DNA of 64,000 nt from Vandiemenella viatica (Eukaryota; Arthropoda; Insecta; Orthoptera; Morabidae), in NCBI GenBank assembly GCA_031002005.1, contig CM061919.1, positions 228,840,739 through 228,904,738 on the forward strand. Reading direction: 5' to 3'. Made by a program: the position numbers and the translations under genes. The stretch's first letter is position 1. Every line of letters begins with the position of its first letter. The notes below the pieces were generated by a model, which ran no database searches, was not told the origin of the DNA, and was given only the letters and a program-made list of their open reading frames with translations. Shown here in pieces: positions 1 through 11,828 of the stretch.

Positions 1-221
1 CATCTGTACTAAAATACTCCTTTTTATATTCCCTTCGTATCTTTGCACTTCCAGAAAATTTTATCTTCGGAATGGAGATAGGTCTACTCAAATGCAGATT
101 TAACGATGACTGAGGATATTTCATTGATATATTGATTGACGCTGATTGACACAGGCATGCATCTGCAGCATTGTCGGTATAAAAAGGCCGACGGAACATT
201 ACGTTTAGAGAGTGACTATAA

Positions 222-483
222 TGTATAACTTTTTTTTGGTTGGGTTTAACGCCTCGTCTACGGCGACGTCATTAGAGGCGGGATGGGATTGGGGCAAGGA
301 AAGGGAAGGGAAGGAATTCGGCCATGGCCTTTTGAAGGAAGTATCCCGGCATTCGCCTGGAGTGATCTGGGGAAACCATGGAAAACCCAAATCTGGATGT
401 CCGCACGGGGATTCGAACCAGCGTCCTCCCGAATGCGAGGCCAGAATGTTAACCGTTCACCCACCACGCCCGGTGTATAACTT
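222..483 (-). mobile_element. tRNA-derived SINE (family 1), full length with target duplication
   Basis: Read on the minus strand, the element starts with a tRNA-like head (A-box-like GTGGGTGAACGGTTAAC, B box GTTCGAATCCC), continues through a conserved body ending in a GAGGCG motif, and ends in an A-rich tail. It occupies about 232-473 and is flanked by the 10-bp direct repeat TGTATAACTT (222-231 and 474-483), the expected mark of LINE-driven retroposition. The same sequence recurs about twenty times in this window. The short open frames across it are not genes. Confidence 0.9.
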
Positions 484-1370
484 TAATTCTTGACTGGTGA
501 ATTCTGACCGTAATGTAAATTAGTTTTTTTTCCATCTGTATGGCAGAAGTACAGTTCGATGAATAATTATCTTAATTTCTTTACATCTTGTGAATTCCCG
601 GTACTATTAAAAAAATACCAGATTTTCCATGAAAATATGACCATATGAGCATAAATATCGAATTTTGACCAAAACCAGGAAAATGGTCTGAATATACATT
701 TATATGCTATATATATATATATATATAAAAAACATTTAAATACGATCAGAAACATTGAATCAGTGTTTAACTCAGCATTTCAACTCAAAAGGAAGGCAGG
801 AAAAAAGATCCGAACCCTTATTATCACCTTGTGGCGTTACGACTCTGAAACCAAGTCGACCAAAACCAGATTTAATAATTCATCAGGGTCTTCACAAACA
901 GTGATTTGGGTACATAATGGATGAATCAAATACTAATTGACTTAGTGACAATCGAATACAGGTCTAAATCACGACATTATCGCCCACCCAGCAAGTTCTG
1001 CAGTGCTTTCAATGCCAGTCGGAGCAGACATCCATTCGAGAGTGGAAAGCAATTTTCCTGACCGCTGGTCAGAGGGATGGCGCGCTGGTTCATTGGGCTG
1101 TCTCACTTGACGGATTACCGGTTCGAATCCCGCCTGAGGCTTAGGTAAATTTCAACTAAACGGGCAAGTATTAATCATTAGGAAAGTCCCTATGGATTGG
1201 TATGCTTCCGCTTTCCTCTTCATTTCCCAAATGCTATTAAAATTGACATCTTTCATTATATTTGTACGAACTTAAAGCGCGTTCTTGCGCCTACTATTCC
1301 TTCCCATCATTTTTACACCTAGCACTAGTGGTATAGTGTGTGTCCCACTAATATTTTTCTTACTTTTCAT
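484..1370. other. No gene seen; AT-rich DNA with one tRNA-like B box
   Basis: An (AT)n microsatellite lies near 706-727. Around 1078-1140 a plus-strand stretch has a tRNA-like arrangement ending in the B box GGTTCGAATCC, probably an eroded SINE head. Nothing else in this stretch can be assigned. Confidence 0.4.
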
Positions 1371-1373
1371 TTG

Positions 1374-1505
1374 CTTACGGCTTTACGCCTCGTCGACGCC
1401 GAGGTCATTAGAGGCGGGATGGGATTGGGGACAAGGAACGGGAAGGAAGCATGCCGTCATTCGCCTGGTTTGATATGGGCAAATCATGGAAAAGCAGATT
1501 CCTGC
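1374..1505 (-). mobile_element. SINE family 1, truncated copy
   Basis: The 3' half of the SINE body is present, from the GCCTCGTCGACG end to the AAATCATGGAAAAG segment. The tRNA-like head is missing on the right side, and the middle (the AATTCGGCCATGGCC segment) is shortened compared with other copies. No target duplication is apparent. Confidence 0.75.
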
Positions 1506-2337
1506 TCTCTGATAAGACTTCTTTTGTAATTATTTGTCTCTACAGCTGATTTTCAACATTCGTCTGAAACACTATCTGTCAAACGTATCAAAACGCTGAT
1601 AAATTTTAAGTTGTGTATGTGGAATATGACCGTCTGGATGTAGCTTTAAACTGCATGTACCATTCAAGCAATTTGATTTCCGGGGCGGTATTAACAGAGA
1701 ATGGCATAGGCGGATTGCGCAGTCTTTTGAAATCTGCACCGCAGCTTAGCTACCCTGCCGAGTCCGCTCGCTAATTGTGTAGTACAGTTTATTATCTGCA
1801 GCCAGAAGCCAATTGACTCATTGATAGTAATAGTTTTGTAACTGTGAGTGCAACTGAGGAAGAATGGCTGACCATTTTTCACCTCGACTCACTGCTCTAC
1901 AGCTCGTAACGAAGCTTCTAAAGGTCTTTTGACAGACAAAGAGCCTTTGTTCCATGATCGCTTTGTCTCGGCAGACACCCCGGGGTGCCATAACAAAACC
2001 TTGCGAGAGCTCTGAGATAGCGGCCGTAGACGATCGCAGTTGACTTCCGACCGTCTAGCTTCAATAAAATGCTTATCTGTGTTTATGCGACAGTCACCAC
2101 CCCAGTGCCGCCCTCATTCCCTGTGCGTAAAAACAGATACAAGAGCTATTTCTGAAGAGTACTGTCCTCAAAGCATGCGTGGAAAATGGCAGCGGGCCAT
2201 ACATATACTTGGCAAAGTTTCCTTGCCAGACATGCGTGCATTTTAACAAGATGGTGTATTTAAGAAATAGTGTGGCAGCAAACTTCAGCAGTTTGATGTG
2301 AGTAAAATACGAGATGTTATGGACGTGGTTCACACGT

Positions 2338-2593
2338 AGATAGAATAATTTTACCGAGCTGGTGGGTGAGTGGTAGCGCTCTGATCTCGTATTCTGGAGG
2401 ACGCGAGTTCGAATCCCCGTCCAGCCATCCAGATTTGGGTTTTCAATGGTTTTCCCGAATCACTGCAGGCGAATGCCGGGATGCTTCCTTTAAAATGCCA
2501 TGGCCGAATTCCTTCCCATTCCTTGCCCCCAGTCCTTTCCCGCTTCGACGTCCACGTAAAGCCGTAATGAAAAAAAGGAGAGATAGAACAATT
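2338..2593 (+). mobile_element. SINE family 1, full length with 13-bp target duplication
   Basis: A plus-strand copy with the head GAGCTGGTGGGTGAGTGG, B box GTTCGAATCCC, the conserved body and a short A tail. It lies between near-identical 13-bp repeats, AGATAGAATAATT (2338-2350) and AGATAGAACAATT (2581-2593). The single mismatch suggests an insertion of moderate age. Confidence 0.9.
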
Positions 2594-2599
2594 CTGATG

Positions 2600-3120
2600 G
2601 TCAAATAAAAGGTGTTTTAAGACACTAATTACGCAATATACAGTGACGGCGGAAGTATAACAACTGTTGTAGACCAAACAAAAATATAAATGAGAAAAAA
2701 GGAAAAGCAGCACGTAAATGAATGCAAAGACGAAGAAAGTGGAATGAAAACTGAGCTGAAGATGGACAAGAAAACAGATGGGAATAAAAAGGTGGGAATG
2801 GTAAAAATATGATGAACATGGAGTGCGAATACGAAATGGGTCAGATAATGGTGAGAAAGGAAACGAACGAAATGGAAAACAGAAATAAGAAAATCATCAA
2901 AATATGTTCAAAATTGAGTTACATCAGGAAAGTAAATTTCTCAATAGTGGCAAGGTCGAAGAGAGATTTATATAGATCGGAAAGTAAGAGACAAATAAAT
3001 ACTTTCAGCATTCGATGCAACATCTTTAAACAACTAAGGCTCCAGAAACATTTTTTGTCTTATTCTAACTAATTTTTTAATACATAACAATTCTTTAAAA
3101 AAGGCTCTTAGCAAAACTTT
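2600..3120. other. No gene seen; purine-rich, AT-rich stretch
   Basis: From about 2690 to 3010 the plus strand is strongly purine-rich (many GAAA, AAAG and GGAAA words), which explains the 87-codon open frame at 2809-3072. That frame has biased, low-complexity composition and no recognisable domain. Confidence 0.4.
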
Positions 3121-3124
3121 ACGT

Positions 3125-3430
3125 CATAGGTTCCCAAACAGGGGGCCCGTACTCTCTAGAAGGAGGGGGGGGAGCCACGTAGACATGTCGGGAGGTGGGG
3201 ACAGAAGGTGCGAGGTGGATTCGCCGCCCTTGTTGACGATACCCTAACTACACGGTCGAAAGTACTATGTCTCCTTCACCGACTCTTAGAGTACATCACA
3301 TACTTAGTGAGTTTCCTCTGAGATTTACCTCATTATTAATAATATTGTAGGGGGCGGAAGGGCGTCGGAATTTCGATTGGATGGAAGGGGGAGCGGTACG
3401 AATAACTTTAGGATTTTGCAAAGAACGAAA
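3125..3430. mobile_element. Possible hAT-like DNA transposon remnant
   Basis: The stretch begins with ATAGGTTCCCAAACAGGGGG, similar to the GGTTCCCAA ends of other hAT-like remnants in this window (near 41845 and 43335). It continues into a G-rich, non-coding interior. No matching right end or target duplication was found, so this is tentative. Confidence 0.3.
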
Positions 3431-3644
3431 CAGTTAAATTGTTTCAATACCTGAGACCTTAAAATATTCACGCAGACTTACTTTTCTATAATTAATTATT
3501 ATTAATTTTAATTGTGATTGAGGTTAGTTCCGGTCACAATTCCTCTGGTCATCTAATTACCCCTTTTTATTTTATTTTTCAAAATTTTCTTTTATATTTG
3601 GAGTGTTAGATTCCTTCCCCATTTAGTTTCCCCAATTTATAAAT

Positions 3645-4018
3645 TTTGATTTTAATTTTTTTTAAGCATTATTGGTAAATTATTCATAACTTCACTAGGT
3701 AATTTGTTCCAATCCCTGACACCCTTACCAACAAAAGAAAATTTTCCCACTCCCTTATGCAAGAAATCGAGCGCCAACTTGTGGTCATGGTCGCCTTTCC
3801 CCTTCCATGCACTATTCCTAATTCTTTGACCAATTTCCCCCCAAGCCTCGTCACCAACACATGTCCTGTACATTCCCAGCACTCTCTTCACCCTCATCCT
3901 ATCCTCCATGACTTCCAATCCAGCTCCTTTTTCATATCAGTTATTGCCTGGGTCCTGCGATAATTTGCACAAACAAATCTAGCTGTTCTTCTTTGCACAC
4001 GCTCCAACGGCCTATATT
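3645..4018 (-). pseudogene. LINE reverse transcriptase C-terminal fragment, frameshifted
   Basis: The minus strand encodes, in two frames, the C-terminal part of a non-LTR retrotransposon protein. The first piece reads RPLERVQRRTARFVCANY (about 4015 to 3894). The second (3918-3652) carries GVGKFSFVGKGVRDWNKLP. The VQRRAARF-type block and the VRDWNxLP block are typical of the region after the reverse transcriptase in CR1/Jockey-group LINEs. A frameshift near 3900-3920 separates them. A diverged relative lies at 5885-6240 on the other strand. No complete element is present. Confidence 0.7.
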
Positions 4019-4113
4019 TGCACATGAATAAAATAAAAGTGAACTTCCATCTTCGGTATGAGGCTTTATACGTTTCTGAATGTTCAAAAAGTCTGATTTT
4101 GGTAATTCGTACA

Positions 4114-4114
<1 letters not shown>

Positions 4115-4142
<28 letters not shown>
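4115..4142. repeat. Poly(T) tract of 28 bases
   Basis: An uninterrupted T homopolymer. It could be the reverse complement of a retroposon A tail, but I do not recognise the neighbouring sequence. Confidence 0.8.
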
Positions 4143-4145
<3 letters not shown>

Positions 4146-4575
4146 GGTCAACAGTATTCTTTGTTTCGGGAGCTTCCTTCCAGTGATGCTGCGCTATTTG
4201 CCTGTACTCTGGAGGGAAGCTTCATTCATTGTTTTTCCCCTCGGCTTTTCCCGTCTGTGTTTGCGTCCTTAGTTGTAGTGGTGGTGTTCAGCGAGAGTGG
4301 GGAGGTTGCACGTGACGTGACTGTAAGAGCAGCTCTTATAGAGATTACTGCTCTCCTGCCAGGTGCTGCTCGAGTGACAGTGACAAATCTATCCCTCCAC
4401 GCAGAATACCAGAGCAAACGATGAAAACTTGGGAACACCGAAGGGCAAACCTCAGGCGCGAACCTGGGTCAAACAACTTTAAGGATGTGCCGATATATGG
4501 GTGACCCCAAGTTGGATGGTCAAATAAGGTTTTAACTTCAAAACTTCTAATCGCTCGTTACAGTGATGGCCGGTT
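4143..4575. other. No gene seen
   Basis: Open frames on both strands (4080-4424 and 4226-4438) reach 70-114 codons, but they run through the poly(T) tract or lack any recognisable domain. I cannot assign this stretch. Confidence 0.35.
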
Positions 4576-4579
4576 TTAC

Positions 4580-5635
4580 TTCATCTACATCTACATCTAC
4601 ATATATACTCTGCAATTCACAAAATTGTGGGTGGCAGAGGGTGCTCAGCACCAAAGCTAATCTCTTTGCTGTGCATTCCAATCCCTAATGGTACGAGGGA
4701 AAAAAGAATTCATGTAAGAATCAGTCCGGCACCTTATTTCTCTAATTTTATCTTTCCTGTCCTTCCGACTCAAATAGGTTGGTGGAAGAAGTATTTCACT
4801 ACACTCAAAAGTGAAAGTTGGAGTACGCATGTTTTCCAATAAGTTTAAACGAAACGTGTGTCGTCTATCTACCAGAGACTCCCAACCTAATCTACTAATC
4901 AGTTCTGTGACGCTTTCATAAGGACTGTAGCAAGCGGTCACGAATCGAGCGGCTCTTCTCTGTACTTTCTCTATACTTTCGATCAATCCCTTACGAAACG
5001 TGTCCCAAATGGCACAACAATAATCCAAATGTGGACGCACAAGAGATTTGTACGCTATCTCCTTTGTTTGTTCATTACAATTTTTCAAGATTCTACCTAT
5101 GAATCGCAGCCTAGAATTTGCTCTACCTACTAAAGAATTAATGTGTATGTCCCATTTCATGTTCCTTTGTACTGTTACTCCCAAATATTTAATAGAATCG
5201 ACCATATCAATAACTGTATTGTTTAACTCGTATTTCTGAACAATCGGATTCTTTTTGTTAGTTATGCTCATTGTCTTGCACTTTTTACAGTTTAGAGTAA
5301 GTTGCCACTCAGCGCACCAAGCCAAAATAACATCCAGATCGCGCTGAATTTCTAAGCAATCGGCCAAAGTTCTTACTTCCCTATAAATAACCGCATCATC
5401 AGCAAACAATCTAAAAAGGCTTTTCACTTTGTCTCCGAGATCGTTTATAAAAATTAAGAAAAGAAGTAGTCCTATTACACTTCCTTGAGGTACACCCGAT
5501 GTAACATCTAGATTAGAATAACTTTCTCCTTCAACGACAACATACTGCGACCGACCAGTTAGAAAATCCTTTATCCATTCACAAAGCTGATCCGATATAC
5601 CGTACGCTCGAAGCTTCCTTCCACTGACAAACCGC
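4580..5635 (-). pseudogene. 5'-truncated CR1/Jockey-like LINE with (TAGATG) tail
   Basis: An open minus-strand frame runs from about 5616 to 4657 (about 319 codons). It covers the second half of a reverse transcriptase and the following C-terminal domain. Visible motifs are LRAYGISDQLCEW, SGVPQGSVIG, FINDLGDKV, the catalytic FADD box (codons just after 5427), KYLGV, the VQRRAARF block and a final TIRDWNAQ. The endonuclease and the first RT motifs are missing, so the element is 5' truncated at about 5620-5635. The 3' end, after the stop at 4657, finishes in TAGATG repeats (reverse complement near 4580-4600) rather than poly(A), as in CR1/I/Jockey-type LINEs. The remaining frame is intact, suggesting a relatively recent insertion. 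Confidence 0.85.
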
Positions 5636-5649
5636 TAATATAATGTAAG

Positions 5650-5832
5650 AGTAAAGGTACGATAGGCGACAAACAATGGGAAGGAATTCGACTATGAGCT
5701 TCTGAAGGAGCCATTCTTGCCCTCGTCTGCAGAGATTTAAGAAAACCGTGGAAAACCGGAATCGTAAGGGGATTCGAAACAACCTCTTCCCGAATACCGT
5801 ACCCCAGTTTTCGCTCATCCACCAGCCTAGGT
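5650..5832 (-). mobile_element. SINE family 1, diverged copy
   Basis: The body words GGGAAGGAATTCG, AAAACCGTGGAAAACC and GGGGATTCGAA followed by the tRNA-like head can be followed across the minus strand, with many substitutions. The head ends near 5832. This copy is older than the one at 222-483. Confidence 0.7.
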
Positions 5833-5884
5833 CAAAATGAAAATTGTTTCTGGAAATTACCGTACAACACAATCATATAATAAA

Positions 5885-6240
5885 AGAGCTGGAATGGGAT
5901 TCATTTGAAGACAGGAGGAGGGTGAAGAGAGTCATGGGAGAGTATAACGCGTATGTTGATGAGACGAGGGAAGATATTGGTGTAAGAGTTAAGGAATGGA
6001 AAAAATGACCATGACCACAAGCTGGCACTATTTCAGGCACAAGGGTGTGGGAAGATTTTCTTTCGTAGGTAAGGAGGTCAGAGATTTGAATAAGTTACCA
6101 AGAGAATTGATGAATAATTTATCAAAAACGGTGAAACAATTCAAAATTGAAATTTGTAAGGGGGAAAAAGTAGGTGGGTACAGGAAAGGGGGAAAAACGG
6201 ATGTGCAGGGAAATTGCCACCGGAGTGCTCCATCGTAATT
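5885..6240 (+). pseudogene. LINE reverse transcriptase C-terminal fragment
   Basis: A plus-strand relative of the fragment at 3645-4018. It first reads ELEWDSFEDRRRVKRVMGEY, then, after a frameshift near 6000, the frame at 5996-6238 with GVGRFSFVGKEVRDLNKLP. The shared order of blocks shows both derive from the same LINE family. The terminal part extends further (to about 6238) than in the other copy. Confidence 0.7.
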
Positions 6241-7480
6241 AAATTGAAACAAAATAGTTAATATCACATCCATGTGGATATTTTTTGTGATATTCTCCAG
6301 AGACATAACGTTAAGATAACTATGATTTTGTTTTTATCGAACACAAAAGTAGTTTTCTATGCTTCCCAATAAGTTGATATCTTTTGCAGTCAAAAAGTAC
6401 GCGTGCTTTCAAGCATATGAGAGATTAAGGCGCTTGACTGTTGTTCCAGAGACCTGCGGTTTTAACTTCGATTCGAAGCCGCAGCTTCAAGTATTGCTGG
6501 AATTACGCGTTGAATTGTAGGTCCCATCTGCTCGTAAGGATTATAGCGTTAAGTAAATCCACGCAATCAGACTGAATGGACGGCAAAATCGAAACTGTCA
6601 TAAAGGCCGGTTAAAAACCCTCCGAGGTGACAGAGGCAACAATTCAATTAGCATTTATTATCTACACTAATATTACCAGCATGAAAGTAACTCTGTTACA
6701 TTTTCAAAGCTAAACGGCTAAAGGGATCTAGACGAAATTTGGCAAGGAAATCCTATATATCATTAAGAACGACATAAGATACTTTCTTCGGGATAAATAA
6801 CATTTTCTCTTAAAATTTTGAAAACTAACCGAATGGTGACTGACAGACGGATGGCGTGTGTATATCAATCACGCAGGCTTTATTTCTCTCTTAGTTTGCG
6901 GGACACTTTTTACGTAACTTATAGCTTTCTATATCTAATTCTAGCATTAAAACTCTTAGTCCATTTCTAATTGTAGTTTTTGTTTCTGAAACGTGTAGTT
7001 TATGACGCGGAGATTGGGTATCGTCCATCATTCGTCTAAGTGATTGCGGAAAATCTCCTAGAAACCGCAATCAGTACGGCCGGTACGCGGGGCACAGGAA
7101 TCGAAGAGAGTGGTTTTCATTTAAAACCTCATCTAAATCCGGCAGATGAGCAACTAGTTGTGACGTGTCACCCTCCGACACTTTTTTCTGTCAGCTGTGC
7201 GAGTTGTTTTGCCAGCTGTTCGTAACAAATCACTGCGGCAGCTTCAAAGGTAACACAGAGGAGTAAACACGACAGACTTGTCTGGTCGACACAAAGCAAA
7301 CCTGTGTACGAAACACGTCACAGGCAAAAAAGCTGAGTCAATACGGCAACGGGGGGGCTGAGGGGACCGGAGATCTTATAAACACAGCCGCTTCCGTCAG
7401 CAGGCTGTAATCAAATCAACAAAGAGCGCCGTTTCTACACTGTGCGTTTCCTCTCGGCAGTCTCTTCACTGTCGAATTCA
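6241..7480. other. No gene seen
   Basis: Mostly AT-rich. A weak tRNA-like stretch sits around 6418-6482. The 7040-7225 open frame is short and unrecognised. Confidence 0.35.
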
Positions 7481-7481
7481 T

Positions 7482-7705
7482 TTTGCCCGGAGGGAGAGTG
7501 GTATAAACGCTCGGGCCTGGCATTCGGAAAGGCGCGGATTCAAATCCCGGCCATCCAGATATCGGATTTCTGAAATAAATCCAGGATGGTTCCTTCAAAG
7601 GCCGTGTCCAATCTCTTCCCGTTCCTTGTCACCAATCCTCCCCTGTCTCTAATGTCATCGATGTCGACGAGGCTTAGAACTCTAAGCAATAATAATAATA
7701 ATAAT
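7482..7705 (+). mobile_element. SINE family 1, diverged plus-strand copy
   Basis: The tRNA-like head (GAGTGGTATAAACGCTCGGG, B-box-like GATTCAAATCCCG) is followed by the body and the terminal GTCGACGAGGC word. The tail is (AAT)n at about 7687-7705 instead of poly(A). Confidence 0.8.
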
Positions 7706-7789
7706 TTTTTCCTTCGTCACTGGGACGCCAAAAGCTGTCACCCCTCACGTCACCAACAGAACACATTACAAAACTAATCATTATAAAAA

Positions 7790-7952
7790 TTATTTATAAA
7801 AGGTGATTTTTCTTCGCTTATCCCTAACCGAAATCGATAAATGAAGTACGATTTTAAAGATTAAGATCTCCGCTTTGGTAGCATAATAAATTAAGAAAGG
7901 ACTTTTTTCGGAATTCGTCCCTTAAAGGACAAAAGAATAATTATTTCTTAAA

Positions 7953-7999
<47 letters not shown>

Positions 8000-8260
8000 G
8001 TCGAACCATATATTTCCCTTCATACCTAATCAAAATCGATAAATGAGGTATCATTTTAAAAATTAAGATCTTCGCTTTGATAACATTATAAATTAAGAAA
8101 TGAATTCATCGTAATTCAATCCGTAAAGGGGAAAAGTATTAACTATCGAAGTCAAGCGTATGAGACAGTTCAGAACAAGCCGAGAGGCTTCGCTGCCATC
8201 TATAAGGATTGATCGCGTTACCGTTTAACAGAGATTTCGGTTAGCTGTGTGTGTTTTCTA
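7790..8260 (-). repeat. Diverged copies of the ~165-bp monomer family, with a 43-bp poly(T)
   Basis: On the minus strand, two monomers related to the 14.5-17.5 kb array are recognisable by the words ATTAAGATCTCCGCTTTG, CGATAAATGA and TTCGTCCCTTAAAGGAC. They are separated by an uninterrupted T run (7955-7997). The following GAGACAGTTC segment (about 8162-8172) matches the unit at 42900-42965, so this is an old fragment of the same element class. Confidence 0.7.
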
Positions 8261-8307
8261 CAGTATCCAGTAAGGAGCTTTTTGGATTTTTTTTTTCAGT
8301 TAAGGAA

Positions 8308-8702
8308 AGGGGGCGTCCATAAATTACGTTGCGTGAAATTTGGGGAGGGGGGGGGGGTTCCGGCGAAATCTTACCAAGGGGAAGGGTCAACGGAAATCTC
8401 ACGTGAGATTTTTGAAAATTTTGTTGGACTGTAGACCTAAAAAAAGAAAGTCTACAAATCACGCGAAAGTCGATTTTAGGGGGCTGTTTCGTCGAAAAGT
8501 GGGGGTGTAACCGGGTTTGTAAGGAAAAGGTCTCAAATAGTTGCGAGGGCGATTTGTAGGGGGGGGGACTCACAGACCAGATCTCACCAGAGGGGATGGG
8601 GGGTGGCCGGACCAGACCTCACAAAGTCTCACCATAGAGGGAAAGAGGGGAGGGGATCCACAAATCCGAAAAATCACCTCTCGTAATTTATAAATGCCCC
8701 CA
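8308..8702. mobile_element. GC-skewed MITE-like element with inverted ends (GGGGGCGTCC family)
   Basis: The left end GGGGGCGTCCATAAATTACG is mirrored at the right end, where the reverse complement reads GGGGGCATTTATAAATTACG. The interior has long G runs on the plus strand and no coding potential. Relatives lie at about 23690-23921, 49078-49345 and 59382-59745. It interrupts a duplicated flank: the phrase TTTTCTACAGTAT followed by GTTAAGGAAA occurs on both sides (about 8255-8308 and 8737-8785). Confidence 0.7.
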
Positions 8703-10940
8703 AACAGTTTTGCTTTGCTATAAAAATGTGTGTGGGTTTTCTACAGTATGAAGCTATTCAGATATTTTTTTCTGTTAAGGAAACATTCCCTAGTAAACAT
8801 TTTATTCGTGAAATTTTCACTCCGGCTTTGATCGCATTACCGCTGGATAGCATTACTTATCACAGATATGTGAGTATACTGTGTGTGTTTTGTTCAGCTT
8901 AGTTGTATTCCGGGTCACTATTCGTCGTATTTTACTTACGAAATTTTCGCACGAATCATTTAGTTTACCTGAAATACGATTCTCAGTAGCAAGGATACGT
9001 GGTGTCATAGTTAAGTGTGTGAACTTGCTGCTACGGGGGAAAAAAATCCAAACTTTCTGCATTAGGCCGATTCGACTGGGGGATCGACGGATAACTACCT
9101 CAGAACATTAGTTAGAAGGCATTCAGTAATGAGATGTGCAGCACATTTTCCAGGGACGAGTTTTCGATGCTGAGTTAAGAAATTTAACTTTAACACATCG
9201 ATTAAGTCCGTGAAGATTACTTGTAATTGAAAGGGTAGTGGTGTTACCCCTTTTTCTTGCACAATCTCAGTATGTACTAATCTCTCTGGCAAAGGAACAT
9301 TTCACTCGTCTCAAAACCTAACTTTTCTGGTGAAGAAACTGCTACATACCTGCAAAACTTTCATCTCACTACTGTACTAATTTCATGTGAAGCCTGCGTA
9401 TGTTCAGTGCGCAAAGAGAGACAGCATATAAAGCCTTTTGCAAATGTCAACAACACATCGGAAAGCTAAATAAAGCTGTAAAGGTTTAACAAGTCACCGG
9501 AAAGAAAAACAGTTGACTTGACGATTTATAACTTTTAACGGCTAAGTTACATATGTATACTTTTTGCTGTATTCCCATGTGGATTTTTATTGTTTAATTT
9601 TACAGACACTTACAGAGGCGTTTAACTTTTGAATCAGATTTTATCATTTATTCGAAAAGTAACATAAATAAGTAAATTACATACTGCACTCATCAGTTTA
9701 GTATCACTGCTTTTGATTAAGAAACTGCTTCTGTATTCACGAATTGTGCCTACTTGATCAACGTTGAATTTACAATTTGTGCTTTTAATACATCGACGAG
9801 CTATCGAAGAAATGTTGGCTAGGTAGGTACCAGAATATATCAGATGGTATAGGCATATTTTTCCCTTGTCATTAGTAGTTCAGTTTGTGCACATATGTTT
9901 CTACGACTGCAACAGCTTCGGCAGATGTTCACAACGCTTCTCTACGAATAACATTTGAAGTAGAGCCAATGTTTGCCATATGTTGTTTACAACACTAACA
10001 AAGAGAACATCCGACATGGTATAAACTGATTTCGATCTCCCGAGATGATGGTGCAGGGTACGGTACAGTCGTTACTTCAAGTGCGCCCTAGTTTGCGATA
10101 TTCGCATACAAAAAATCATAATGGCTTTTTAACTCTGGAACTATTGTTCTATCTTTCCAAGTGGCAGTGTTGTCTAACCGTAAGGTATTCATTTTTCCAT
10201 TCTGTCAAATACTTTTATTTTCAAAAATCTCCGACCTTTCGTTTTCTTCCATTTCAGCTTCATTTACGTAGTTTTACTGAGTGAAATAATATTTAAAACA
10301 AAAACACATCAAATACAATACAGCGTCTTTTTTTTCAGATCATATTCTTTTGTTTGATATTTATAAATTTATTGCTCTGATGCGTTTTGAAATAAAACAA
10401 ACATGATTTTTTTCTATCTTCGTTCTTTATATACTTATATCTGTTCACGTAATAATTCAAAAGGAATGCTTAACATCCAGAAGATCGTTTTTTCTCTCCC
10501 TTTTTTTCTACAAACGATATATTTATTTCCGGGAAGTGTATAAATGATCGAAAAAAAAATAATGTCTGTGACGAAAGAGTCAATACAACGTGACTGAACG
10601 AAGGATTACGCCAATTATACGTACCTATACAAAGGTAAAAATAAACCTACCCTTTTCTGAGCTTGCGTAGATTTTCATGGTTTCTGTGATAAATTACAAT
10701 AAGTACCGTATATAAGACTGCTCTACAAATTGTGCAATTAGTTAAGAGTTTTTTTTCCGTTGCTTCCGGCAACTAACATATCAGAACAGTTTTCACTCCA
10801 AGTTTCGTTGAAATCATTAGGCCTTAATGCCTCAGGGATTCGAAGTAACTTTTCGGGCAAAAGACGCTATACTAGTAAAATCTGGAGGCTTCGAATGGTA
10901 TAATATCTATTTTTATCCTAAAACATTGGTTCGCCGACTT
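8703..10940. other. No gene seen in 2.2 kb of AT-rich DNA
   Basis: The only structure I see is the duplicated flank of the preceding MITE at its left edge. Short open frames here (for example 8881-9111 and 10045-10284) have no recognisable domains and match no repeat seen elsewhere in the window. Confidence 0.4.
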
Positions 10941-11172
10941 TTTTTTCTTATGGCTTTACGCCTCGCCTATGTCACTAGAGAGGGGGGGGGGGATAGGAAC
11001 GGTTAAGGAAGGGAATTCGGCTACTGCCTTTTGAAAGAACTATGTCGGCATTCGCCTGAAGTGGTTTCATGAAACAATAAGAAAGCGAAATCTGGATGGC
11101 CAGACGGGGAATCGAAACAGGGTCCTCGTGAATGAAAGGCCAGAGCGTTGCCGCTCGCCCACCACGTTCGGC
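10940..11172 (-). mobile_element. SINE family 1, diverged copy
   Basis: The body runs from GGCTTTACGCCTCG through GAATTCGGCTACTGCC to the tRNA-like head on the right (GGGGAATCGAAACAGGGTCC, then GCTCGCCCACCACG). A G run of about 13 replaces part of the body. Immediately right of it is a CTGACGA...CGAAACGCGT segment, also found near 21500 and 21760. Confidence 0.75.
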
Positions 11173-11319
11173 GATCACTGACGATACCCTGACGAAACAC
11201 GAAACGCGTCCGAAATAAACAGAAATACCCTGGCCTTTTCCCATTAAATAATAATATACTGTTTTAAGAAACAATCGGAGAAGATATTTGCTACAATCAA
11301 CGTCTAGCAGTGGGCAGTG

Positions 11320-11783
11320 GCGCCGCACAGTGGTCCGGAATTGGAATATAGTGGACATTCGAATCCAAAAAAAATTGCTTTAGATAGCATTTGTTATGCT
11401 GATCAAAAATTGTTATGTTCAATTTTTGATAGACATGATTGCTTCACACTTAAAATAAAAAAAAAAAAGTATGGGTGGAAATCTATTTCTTTTTCCGGCC
11501 TATATTAAAGTGTCAAAGTCAAACCTTATGCAATCATAAGTACCTATCCTACTTAATATTACAACATAAAAATTACTTGCGTATCCTTGCCGCTTTGACA
11601 ACAGGGCGCAAGTGAATTTCGGCGATAAAATATAACAAACATTCGAACTAAAGTCATAATATCGATCCAAAACAATTGCTGTAGGTAGCATTTGCTGTGC
11701 TGATCAAACATTGTTATGTTCAGTTTTTGATAAAAAATGAGTCTTTCACACTTAAAATAAAAAAAATGTATGGGTGGAAATCT

Positions 11784-11828
<45 letters not shown>

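Noticed and set aside
212..493. Short open frames repeatedly encoding RGFEPASSRMRGQNV-like peptides
   Set aside because: They are translations of the SINE body and head and recur wherever a copy lies, in either orientation.
2809..3072. Charged 87-codon protein
   Set aside because: Purine-rich low-complexity DNA gives a Lys/Glu/Arg-rich frame by composition alone.
11169..11215. Hammerhead ribozyme
   Set aside because: CTGACGA and CGAAAC are present, but no paired stem II in the correct register is visible; kept only as a low-interest question with the copy at 21.5 kb.
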